The notes under the pieces were generated by a model. That model did no database searches. It saw only the letters and a list, made by a program, of their open reading frames with translations, and was not told the DNA's origin. This document shows positions 42,641 to 51,277 of a stretch of 64,000 nt of DNA, piece by piece; the stretch's first letter is position 1; each line of letters begins with the position of its first letter. This DNA is from Pythium myriotylum (taxonomy: Eukaryota > Oomycota > Peronosporomycetes > Pythiales > Pythiaceae), in assembly GCA_023091665.1 (NCBI GenBank), contig JALJCQ010000012.1:992001-1056000 (forward strand). The letters are read 5' to 3'. The position numbers were made by a program, and so were the translations under genes.

Positions 42641-45600
42641 ATGTCGCCGGTCCCTTCGGCGCGGAAATGCACGTGCCTCGTCGACACCGAGTCCGACTCG
42701 GAGGACGAAGCCTCCGTGCCGTCGGTCGTCGCGCCGGCCGCGGCGTCGGCGGACTCGTCGGACGCCACCGACGCCATCGCGGCCGCGGCAGCCGAGCTCG
42801 GGAAGGCCGATCTGCGCCGCAAGGTCTCGGGCTACCGCGACGCCATCTCCACGTCGACAGCTCTGCACAACTCGGAGGCACTGAGACAGGCGCACGTGCT
42901 CCAGAACGTCTTCTGCGCGTGCTACGACGTCGAGACCGTGATCTCACAGGTCCAGCGCCGCGAGCGCAGCTTCTCGCCCGTGCAGGTCACGCTGCTGCGG
43001 CAGGAAAGCATCGCGACCGTCTTCCGCTACGCCACATCGCTTCCCGAACGCTCGAGCAACGCCCACAGCGCCGCGGGGGTCAGTCCGGACAGGTATCGAC
43101 GAAGCGTCGTCGCAACAGAGATCATCCTCAAGTTTTACCTCAAGGCTATGGCCTGGCACGGTGTCCCCAAGCCTCCTGCGGTACCGTCGCCGCCAAATAA
43201 CAGCCAAAGCAGTCGCGACGAAAAATCCCCCGGTGGTGCCAAGTCACCGCTTATGTTCTCCCCGCCTACGAGTCCGAACCAACAACGGCGGCGGTTCAGC
43301 GCTGACGCCTCGAGCGTTGTGTCGCCAACCCACACGAGGCAGATCCTGTCGTTCGGCTCCACCTACAAAGCCAAGGCCCAGAAGCGAGGCATTAACTTCT
43401 CACACAGCTTCAGTCTTCATGACGTGTCAAATAGCATCCATAGCGGTGGACTGGACGCTATCGACTCGCCTGAAGTGCGAGGATATTTGTTGCGGCTTGA
43501 AGATCTCACAGAAGCCGAATGGAAGTCTATCTTCACACAACTTTATACATTCTTGTGGGAGAAGAAAGAGAACGCTGTTGTGGTGTCAGGTCGTAGCGGA
43601 AGTTTCAAGGAAAGCGCAGCCATGCAGTCCATCACAGAAGGCAGTTCCAGCGCTGCACTCACCGATGATGACGCTGTAGACAACGTGCTGGCTGCCAACA
43701 TGTGCAAGATCACAAAACACCTCATCGTGTTTCCGTCCGTCCACAAACTTCTAGCCAGCATTGAATGCCCAGGGCCACTTGTCGACGGCATTCCCTCGAC
43801 GACGACACTGTTCCCAGCGCTTGCACCTTTCGTGTACTCAAATGACATCGCCACCCTGCTACACGGTGTTATCCATATCGCACAGCGCCGGCAGATGGAC
43901 TTAGACGGCATCATACAGAGCATTGTGTACCAGATTGCGTCGGTGGTGCCAACAGGAGCTGCTCGTTACGGCGGACAGAATGGGACCATTGCGCCCATTT
44001 TCAATGTGAAGAAACCGCGGTTTTTTCACGACACGATCAGTGGTTGTGCCGATATCCTCACGAAGATATTGATGCAGCAGTTCCCCAACACCTTTCGTTA
44101 CTATATCCACTCGAAGGTGCAGCTAGCGTCGTTCGAGAGCGTGGAGCCCTTTGAGCGTGAGTTATTCCCGCCAAAGGTGCCCCCTAGCGACCAATCACTT
44201 CACGGTGATATCAAGAGCGCAGTCATGACGGCGTTGATGGAGGAACGCGAAACACTGATGAAGCTAGCAGACATCGCACTTGCCGAAGTCCGGTTTCTGG
44301 ATGCTTACCAGAGCCAGCTCAGCGGGATCCCACCCACACTTGTCATCGACGTAATCCGATGTGCGATTGAATGTTCGATGAACGACCGACCACAACTCGA
44401 GCTGTTCCTACCATGTGTGTACCGATTAGTGGATACATTCTGTGCGGCAATCAATTTCCACCAGCACATGACCACCATTTCCGAGTTCGCATCGCGTGAT
44501 TGCTTCAGCGATTCGGACTCAGATGATGGGTCAAACGGGATCGACGAGGACGATGACGAGGAGGAAGACGAGAGCCCAACTAACCGTGAGCCGAGCGATG
44601 ACTTTATTGGGGGAAAGCAACTTCAGTCGTCGTTACAGCTCGATGATGAAGAGTTTGCTTCGACGAAAGATAGTATGGCATCTACGAGCTCTTCGTCAAT
44701 AACCTTCTCTCCATCGGCTAGTCGACTAGTCGTGAACCACCGACCGCTGTCTTCGATTCTACTCATTGTTTCAATTGTGGAATTTCTTGACACTGCGATC
44801 AGGATGGGAGTCGACACGATCGACAATCGACTTGTACGCCTCGATCTTTCCACATCCCTCCTCGACGTGTTCGACAAGTTCCCGAAGGCGAATGTTCTCC
44901 ACTGTCGCCTCCTTAAACTTTACCTGAATCTGGTCGATCGAAACACTACCGGACGTGTCAACAACCCTTTCTTACGCAGCGTATTCCGTCCGCCGCACTC
45001 GCTCCAAGAGTTTATCATGAAGAAACTTCATCAAAGCCCTAAGACTCATCCATACGATCCTCATCTGTCCATTCTTGGTGTGAAGATCGACAAGATTTGT
45101 AGCTCCCCGTCACTCCAACAAGAACTGATACGCCAGTTCTGTGCGGGTACGCCTGGCTGGTCAACGTTCGCGTCGTCACTTGTAGCACGTCATTATCAGC
45201 AGATTGACGCGCTTGACGATCTTGCTTTCAACGTTGGTGCCGCTGGCAACGGAGGAGGTAATACCTCACTCAATAGGCGGAGTATAGATGGTATCGACGA
45301 CGTATTTCCGACAAGCCGATCCTCGTCATCGTCATGTGACTTTCTCACGGACGAGTTGCAACCTTTCCGTCGACTACCGATGGAAAAAGAAGGTTTCGGG
45401 TCGTCGCAGAATCTTGCGGATGGCAGTGATGCAGTACTTGCAACTGACATGCTGAAAAGCCGAGCACAAAGCCAGTTCCCCGAGTCAATCATCGATATTT
45501 TGCGCAAGGACACGTCAACTTCTTTCGAAGCCACCGAAGATGAGCGCACGATCGTGGGTTTTGCGTACCAGAAACTCGCTAAATGGGTCAAAGTACAAAT

Positions 45601-46591
45601 CAAGTTCGACAAAACTACCTGCATGCTGATTGTCCAGGACGCATCCAAGATGTCATCGTCTAACTCTACGAGTAAGACACCTTCAGTGAGCGCTGCGTTT
45701 GCCAACGGATTGATTGCAAACTCAAACGCTACTTCTGCGGGCTCCAACTCAACCAAAAAGCCTACCTCCAAGCTCAAAGAGCTGTGGAATCAGCACAAAC
45801 GTCAATGGGCAACACCTCGCCCAAAGAAGTTTGTCGTGTGTACAGCGCGCAAGTGGATCGCGTTCGGTCGCACGGTCAAGAATCCTAACGTTGGCGCCTT
45901 CGGATTTCAGATAGACGTTTTCGACCGCATCCGAGAAGAGGATCAGACACTGACATTCGTTACGCGATCTGAACAGACGCGAACGTTATGGTTCGAGACT
46001 CTGCAGAATGCTGTATCTGAGGCGAGGACACTGCGCCACCAGAGCTTTACAGAAGTGGATGAAGAAGCGAACATCATGCTCGTGAAGTGCGTCGCAACGC
46101 AGCGGGAGGGGTCGCAGATGGTCTATCTTGCGCTGCCCGATGTGCATGTTCTGAGCCCTGTGATCTCGTCAAGTTTTTCTCTCAAGTCGGAGGTTCCTGA
46201 AGACATTCCATTTTGGGGAACTTTCCAAGGCCCCCATGGCGTGAGTAAGTACTGCTCTCTCTTCAATAGTTGTCTTCATGTTGTTTCCGTCCAAGAGAAG
46301 CGAGTCTACGCTAGTGGCTACTCGGTTGTCGTCGAGTTCGATGTCACCGTTCAGGCGATCGAGGGAACGGCTCCAGCCACACCCGTCATACGCAAGCCTA
46401 CAACACCAAACGTACCGGGGAGAATGCATCTTCAACTACAGCTCGCCCCCACCCCCGACCCCGAGAAGACAGTAACGTGCTCATTTACCGACACATATCT
46501 GGTCAGTGGAAACCAGATCATTTCCATGACGCGCACGATCGCAGATTCGGAGAAGCTCGTCAAGATTCTGTGTGATGACAGAGCCGAGTAA
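42641..46591 (+). CDS. SAPS-like (SIT4/PP6-associated) protein with PH and NTF2-like C-terminus
   Basis: 1316 residues in one exon from the first ATG (MSPVPSARKCTCLVDTES). The N-terminal half is helical. SAPS-family hallmarks appear around residues 690-830: LDVFDKFPKANVLHCRLLKL, the PPHSLQEFIMKKL segment, and HLSILGVKIDKIC. SAPS proteins are regulatory subunits of Sit4/PP6 phosphatases. An acidic insert (DDDEEEDESP) precedes this region. Near residues 1060-1140 a PH-like domain reads PKKFVVCTARKWIAFGR and ends EQTRTLWFETLQNAV. The last 150 residues (IPFWGTFQGPHGVSKYCSLF, DTYLVSGNQIISM) resemble a SnoaL/NTF2-like fold. The triple combination is unusual. SAPS assignment is moderate, by pattern only. 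Confidence 0.6.
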   Translation: MSPVPSARKCTCLVDTESDSEDEASVPSVVAPAAASADSSDATDAIAAAAAELGKADLRRKVSGYRDAISTSTALHNSEALRQAHVLQNVFCACYDVETVISQVQRRERSFSPVQVTLLRQESIATVFRYATSLPERSSNAHSAAGVSPDRYRRSVVATEIILKFYLKAMAWHGVPKPPAVPSPPNNSQSSRDEKSPGGAKSPLMFSPPTSPNQQRRRFSADASSVVSPTHTRQILSFGSTYKAKAQKRGINFSHSFSLHDVSNSIHSGGLDAIDSPEVRGYLLRLEDLTEAEWKSIFTQLYTFLWEKKENAVVVSGRSGSFKESAAMQSITEGSSSAALTDDDAVDNVLAANMCKITKHLIVFPSVHKLLASIECPGPLVDGIPSTTTLFPALAPFVYSNDIATLLHGVIHIAQRRQMDLDGIIQSIVYQIASVVPTGAARYGGQNGTIAPIFNVKKPRFFHDTISGCADILTKILMQQFPNTFRYYIHSKVQLASFESVEPFERELFPPKVPPSDQSLHGDIKSAVMTALMEERETLMKLADIALAEVRFLDAYQSQLSGIPPTLVIDVIRCAIECSMNDRPQLELFLPCVYRLVDTFCAAINFHQHMTTISEFASRDCFSDSDSDDGSNGIDEDDDEEEDESPTNREPSDDFIGGKQLQSSLQLDDEEFASTKDSMASTSSSSITFSPSASRLVVNHRPLSSILLIVSIVEFLDTAIRMGVDTIDNRLVRLDLSTSLLDVFDKFPKANVLHCRLLKLYLNLVDRNTTGRVNNPFLRSVFRPPHSLQEFIMKKLHQSPKTHPYDPHLSILGVKIDKICSSPSLQQELIRQFCAGTPGWSTFASSLVARHYQQIDALDDLAFNVGAAGNGGGNTSLNRRSIDGIDDVFPTSRSSSSSCDFLTDELQPFRRLPMEKEGFGSSQNLADGSDAVLATDMLKSRAQSQFPESIIDILRKDTSTSFEATEDERTIVGFAYQKLAKWVKVQIKFDKTTCMLIVQDASKMSSSNSTSKTPSVSAAFANGLIANSNATSAGSNSTKKPTSKLKELWNQHKRQWATPRPKKFVVCTARKWIAFGRTVKNPNVGAFGFQIDVFDRIREEDQTLTFVTRSEQTRTLWFETLQNAVSEARTLRHQSFTEVDEEANIMLVKCVATQREGSQMVYLALPDVHVLSPVISSSFSLKSEVPEDIPFWGTFQGPHGVSKYCSLFNSCLHVVSVQEKRVYASGYSVVVEFDVTVQAIEGTAPATPVIRKPTTPNVPGRMHLQLQLAPTPDPEKTVTCSFTDTYLVSGNQIISMTRTIADSEKLVKILCDDRAE

Positions 46592-46608
46592 GATCGAGAA
46601 TGAGATTT

Positions 46609-47922
46609 TCAAAAGTTCCTTGTGAGCCAAGCTATAATTTCCTCTCGGCTGAGATCCCCATCGCCGCTCGTGTCCAGCTCATCAAAGACGTGGTCAATCT
46701 GCTTAGGCGACATAGCCATGCCCAGTTCCCCACACAGGCGCGCAAACTCCTCGCGATCAATCGAGTTCGTGCCATCCTTGTCGATGTCGCGGAAGAAGAG
46801 CTCGAAGCGCTCATCATCTGTCTTTTCTGCACCGTAGCGGTCTCGGAGTTCCCGGTAAATCCGCGACAGGAAGACTGGTGGTTCCCACGTCGACTCGCCT
46901 GTGACTCGGTTCCAGTAATACTACGCGATAACGGCATCGTTAGTCGATTCCCAAAGCTTAATGCAAGTACACTCCGCAAGCCGAACCGTGTTGCCGTTGC
47001 CATCGTCGAAGGCCTGCCACACTTCTTGGTTCCCACTCGCGTGGTCTTCTTTGCGTGGTGTCTTGGTCACGAAGTCGGGTCGCTGCCACATCGATTCCCC
47101 TGTTCGCTTGTCTACGAAGTACTCGAAACCAGTTGTTTCGTCGAGGTGCTTTTCAAACAGAGATCGCAAGAACATGCGGAACTTTGTACGCTCGATTCGT
47201 GCGCGGTAAATCCGCTGGAGTTTGATGGCCGCAGCCACCCGCTCCGGGCCAGTTGCGTTTGACGCTGAGCGCTGTGGTGCCTCCGGTCTCCGGTTTTCGA
47301 TAGGCTTGTGGCGAGCCTGTAGTGTTGTCTGGACCATGAATAGCTCTGCTTCAGTCATGTCGGTGATCCAGCGCGTTAGGTTCGTCTCTGTCGAGCCCGT
47401 GGAGAAGGTCACAGTTGCCGCGCGACCGACCGAGTGTTTCTGACCCTCTGCATGGAGTTGCGTGATCTGGAAGGAGTGGGCCTCGTGGTGAGGCAATGTA
47501 TTCTCTAGCCGTGTGCTGTCGAGGTAGCAGTACAGAAGACGAGGCATGTGATACAATCCAGTCGGTACCGGGCCTCGGAGTTTCGGATTGTTTCGCAACT
47601 TGAGCTGCTTCAGCGAGCGCAAATGGATGATTTGTTTTGGCAGCTTGCCGTCCAAGCCATTGCCCGATAGATCAATCGCGACGACGTGGTTCCGCTCCCA
47701 TTGTGCGCCGAAGAGAGGAAGCTGATTTCCTAGCGGGCCCCGCAGAACTAGCAAGTCAGCAGTCTGCTCGACCGCTGCTTCCAGCGAATCCCAGCCAGCG
47801 GCATTCTTCCATGATCCTTTCGTGCCTCCAGTTTTCTGATAGAAGCGAAGCAATGCCTTGAGCTCAAGTTGGGCCTGTGATGTGTGTTTGGTGTGTAAAG
47901 CGGTCGGGGTGGTTGGTGCCAT
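46609..47922 (-). CDS. LRR-IQ-WW-WW-EF-hand adaptor protein
   Basis: Exons 47922-46987 and 46920-46609 give 415 residues. The 66-nt intron (GTTCGG...CTAAC...GCGTAG) removes an in-frame TAG and completes a WW domain, NGNTYYWNRVTGESTWEPP. Domain order: about three leucine-rich repeats near 60-145 (VVAIDLSGNGLDGKLP), an IQ calmodulin-binding motif (AAIKLQRIYRARIERTKF), a first WW (FEYFVDKRTGESMWQRP), the second WW, and two EF-hands with canonical loops DIDKDGTNSIDREEF and ELDTSGDGDLSREEI. It should couple calcium to binding of proline-rich partners. Exon 2 has no ATG and is easily overlooked. Convergent with the SAPS-like gene, 17 bp between stops. Confidence 0.82.
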
Positions 47923-48026
47923 GGCGAAAGGAGGCAAGTTGGAATCAGTACGTTTTGTATATTGCGTTGGAAATGGATGGTGAGTTGGTCTGTCCCTCCC
48001 ATTATAAATAGTTGCTCCTCCTGGTT

Positions 48027-48626
48027 CTAGACTGCAACGATCATCGCCGAGACCAATGTCCCCATCCAAGTCACTGACGCCACCATGGTAGAGCCCGCGG
48101 GTATGGGTTGTGGAAGTACAGGCACCACCACGTGGTCCACACTCGCGTTCTTGTCACCGTTCTCGTGGTCACTCGAGCCGTTGACACTCCCGTTTCTCAA
48201 CGATAGCCCACATGACGACGCTGCATCGCGACACAGCTGAGCTCGGCGTTCGAGATCGCTCTCGTTCAGCTTGGATCCGTAGTCGCCAGGATGGGACAAC
48301 ACGTCTGTGATGAGCGGGAGTGTCCCGTTGCCGTAGACCCATGTGCAGCAAGGATCTCCGAGCTCCTGGCCGTTGGTCTGTCCGTCGCCGTCGGCATCTC
48401 CCTCACACAGTGCCTTCGTCCACTTGTGTCCGGCAGCGGCGAAAGCCATCCCGAAGAGATTCAGAGGCCCGCCACCGTCCCACGTGATATGGCCGAGTGC
48501 GTGGACCGCCCCAACGTTGTTGCCGTTCGGCACGAGCGCCACGAACTCGAGATGCGCGTCGACAGTGAGTATCGTCACAACGACTCGTAGCATGAGAGCG
48601 AGGAGCTCAACCCGTCGATAGACCAT
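48027..48626 (-). CDS. Temptin-like secreted protein, probable GPI anchor (1)
   Basis: 199 residues from ATG 48626; N-terminal hydrophobic signal (ELLALMLRVVVTILTVDA). The temptin-type Cys domain reads FVALVPNGNNVGAVHALGH, then FAAAGHKWTKALCEGDADG and DGQTNGQELGDPCCTW, with a DxDGDGxTNG calcium-type loop. The C-terminus is a hydrophobic tail after a Ser/Gly-rich stretch, as in GPI-anchored proteins. Temptin was first described as a mollusc water-borne pheromone attractant; the oomycete role is unknown. A paralogue lies at 49156-49953. Confidence 0.75.
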   Translation of the reverse strand: MVYRRVELLALMLRVVVTILTVDAHLEFVALVPNGNNVGAVHALGHITWDGGGPLNLFGMAFAAAGHKWTKALCEGDADGDGQTNGQELGDPCCTWVYGNGTLPLITDVLSHPGDYGSKLNESDLERRAQLCRDAASSCGLSLRNGSVNGSSDHENGDKNASVDHVVVPVLPQPIPAGSTMVASVTWMGTLVSAMIVAV

Positions 48627-49155
48627 TGTGGTGTTGATGCTGAACGTGGAGAGAGGCGAGTCCCCGAATGACACTTGGCGAGGAGCTCAAACGCACGAGA
48701 CGCTCCATGAATGTGGCGTTTTCCTGGGTTCAGTCGCCGCCAGACCAGATGCGACGGCGGCGACAGTCTCCAGGCCGTTTCGCCATTGCGTGCTGAACGC
48801 AACGTCAAGTTTCATTCGCGGCACCTCGCACGCCATCGCAGGCAGTCGCACCGAGAACTTTCCTCACATGTCACAGGGAGCTCAAGCTCAGATAACGAGA
48901 AAGAGAGAAGAGCGGGTGGGCGTTCATCGTCAAGTGTCTATTTGGGCACAGGAGAGCGACGAGGTGACTAGTCAAAATGGCTTGGAGTGTGATTGAATGG
49001 TTACCACTACTCGCGGCATATTATAACAAAGCTCGGGTCTCCTGGACGACACGGGACGGAGAACTCTAAGATGAGGGGACCACTCGACACGACGACCAAC
49101 AACACTTGTGGCTTGATGGCGAACAGCTCATTGCAATGGCGGGAGGAAGACGAGT
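48627..49155. other. Intergenic between the two temptin-like genes
   Basis: About 530 bp; no gene recognised. It holds the upstream region of the first and the 3' flank of the second temptin-like gene. Confidence 0.5.
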
Positions 49156-49953
49156 TTACAGCGCGAGCGCGAGCGCGCCCACGACGACGGCAGCCGCGTA
49201 CTGCAGCACGACGCCGCTCGCGGGCGTCGCCGGCGCGGCGGCCGAGGTCTTGTTGGTCGAGTTGGTGCTGCTGCTCGCGCCGCCCGAGGACTTGGTCGAG
49301 TTGGTCGTCGACGTGGTCGTCGAGCTCTTCTTCTTGAGGTCGTCCTCGGCGACCCACATGTAGTCGGAGCTCGAGCCGCTGCCGGCCGCGCCCGTGGCGG
49401 GCGTCACGGCGGGCGTGGTGCCGGCGGCCGGCGTCGGCGCGGCACCGGGCGCCGTGGTCGTGCCGGGCGTGAGCGCCGGCGTGGCGTTGGAGGCGCCATC
49501 GGCGGGCTTGACGGTGCCAGGCGCCGCGGCCGGCGCGGCCGAGCTGGCGGCGGGCGCGTCGGCGGCCTTGCAGAGCGCGCGGCTCTTGGTGAGCGTGGCG
49601 TCGTCGAGCTTGGAGGAGGCGCTGCCGGGGTCCTTGGCGCCGCTGGGCACGGCGGGCGTGCCGCCGGCCTTCCAGACGCAGCACGGGTCGCCGAGCTCCT
49701 CGCCGTTGGTCTGTCCGTCGCCGTCCGAGTCGGCCTTGCAGAGCGCCTCGGTCCAGGCGTTGCCGGCGCCCGAGAAGGCCTTGCCGAAGGCGTTGAGCGC
49801 GCCGCCGCTGTCCGGGTCCGTGTGGCCCACGGCCGTGACGCCCGCGACGCCGTTGCCGTTGGGGATGAGCTTGGCGTACTTGGAGAGCGCGTCGGCGGCC
49901 GGCATGGCCGCGAGCACGAGGCCGCACGCCGAGACGAGGGAGGCGCTGCGCAT
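49156..49953 (-). CDS. Temptin-like secreted protein with mucin-like stalk and GPI signal (2)
   Basis: 265 residues from ATG 49953; signal peptide MRSASLVSACGLVLAAMPAA. The temptin domain (AKLIPNGNGVAGVTAVGH, FSGAGNAWTEALCKADSDG, DGQTNGEELGDPCCVW) is followed by a long Ala/Pro/Thr-rich stalk, a Ser/Thr-rich segment with several N-glycosylation sites, and a hydrophobic end (LQYAAAVVVGALALAL) typical of GPI attachment. Likely a heavily glycosylated cell-surface protein. The stalk is absent from the paralogue. Upstream frame to 50157 is open but not conserved. Confidence 0.8.
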   Translation of the reverse strand: MRSASLVSACGLVLAAMPAADALSKYAKLIPNGNGVAGVTAVGHTDPDSGGALNAFGKAFSGAGNAWTEALCKADSDGDGQTNGEELGDPCCVWKAGGTPAVPSGAKDPGSASSKLDDATLTKSRALCKAADAPAASSAAPAAAPGTVKPADGASNATPALTPGTTTAPGAAPTPAAGTTPAVTPATGAAGSGSSSDYMWVAEDDLKKKSSTTTSTTNSTKSSGGASSSTNSTNKTSAAAPATPASGVVLQYAAAVVVGALALAL

Positions 49954-50187
49954 TGTGAGAGAGGAAGAGAGGAAAAGAGAGGAAGGAGATGAGGGCGAGC
50001 CGCGGCCGTTTCCGGAATGCGGTCCGACTGCTCTGGACGAAATTCGCCGGATTAGGACAAAAAGAGCCGGCCCCTCCGGACGGGAGAAGCGCACGCTGCT
50101 GAGTATTATCTGATCGTCCGGGTGATTATGAGCGCTCGCGGTAGGGGAAGCGGGCACCTGGATAACATCCAGAGAGCCATCTGGCGC

Positions 50188-50334
50188 TCAGGCCCCACTC
50201 GCAGCGCCGCCTTCTGCTGGTCCGCATGGCGCGGCCGTCGTGCGATTGTGCGGGGCGCTGTCTTCCAGGTGGACAGCTGGCGGCGTCGCAACTGCCAAAA
50301 CAAGGTGCAATACAGATAGCAAAAGAGGGAACAT
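50188..50334 (-). CDS. Possible tiny secreted peptide
   Basis: A 48-residue frame begins MFPLLLSVLHLVLAVATPP, a strong signal-peptide shape, followed by a short hydrophilic part with one N-glycosylation site and one Cys. It could also be a first exon. No homologue is recognised and chance is a real alternative. Confidence 0.22.
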   Translation of the reverse strand: MFPLLLSVLHLVLAVATPPAVHLEDSAPHNRTTAAPCGPAEGGAASGA

Positions 50335-51277
50335 TGAGGCGACGAGGGTACCGTGTTTTGACGATTTTAAGATATCAGCGTCCAGCGATGGAACAGCCAC
50401 TGGGGCCGTACCAATTGTCACGCTGCTGGATTCCTCCACCCCGGAAATTCCCGGAAACCCCCGGAAAAGCGACATTGCCTGCGGGCCGCAGTTCCGATTT
50501 CGCGGCTTCGCAAGTGGCGCGTTGTCCAGTTGACTGCTATGCGACTTATTCCGGACGAACCGCTGGTTCAACGTGTTTACTGGATCACGCGACGCGACAC
50601 GACTGCCGCTTCGATCGCACGCACGCGACTGTTGACTGGATTCCAGGGGTCCAGAGTCGGGGTCCACAACACTGGACGCCACCTGCTCGACGATCACGGG
50701 ATGGATTCCGGCCAGGCGGGAATCCAGTGAACTCATAGACGGTCGATCGTCCGTCCGGAGAACTGGTCGTCGTCAAACAGTTCACTGTACCAGTTGAAGC
50801 TCGTCGTTTGTCTGGTCGTGCCAACGACGTAAAAGCCTTGGAGAGCTCTCGAGGAGATCCGATGGATCCTTTCAAGATCGCCCACGAGGGACGCCTCTCC
50901 CTGGTCTCTCTCTCGGCACATCATCGGCACGACTAAACAGCTATGCACTCAGCAAGCGCAGACCAGGAAGGCACCACGAAAGTCTCGTCGCTGGTGTAAA
51001 AACAGGTTGGCGGCACGAGGGGCTGGCGTGGGATCTTTGAGATGGAAGAGGAGATCAACGATGAAGTGGGCGCTCCAGGAAGAGGCTGCTCAGCTGACAC
51101 AGAAGCCGTCGGCGAGCGAAGCGCTCCAGCGGCTCCTCTAGCTTCTCGTGCAAGTCGTCGTGGTCTGGACGATGTGGAGATCCACACTCGACTCTGCCAT
51201 GCGAGGTGCTTGGATGAGCATGAAGCCTTCATGCTCTACACCGAGTGCAAGGCATGAAGGCCCCATCGAGTGGTTGA
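50335..51277. other. Intergenic, no clear gene
   Basis: Short frames on both strands lack domain signal. The right part is the 3' flank of the minus-strand jouberin gene. Confidence 0.45.

Noticed and set aside
41977..42822. Long minus-strand frame opposite the SAPS-like N-terminus
   Set aside because: GC-rich mirror of real coding sequence, no domain signal and no supported start.
46921..46986. In-frame TAG in the LRR-IQ-WW gene that could be stop-codon readthrough
   Set aside because: A 66-nt intron with a CTAAC branch site ends exactly with this TAG and its removal completes a canonical WW domain.
49007..49927. Arg/Gly/Arg-rich 306-residue minus frame overlapping the second temptin-like gene
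   Set aside because: Alternate-frame shadow of the Ala/Pro/Thr stalk.
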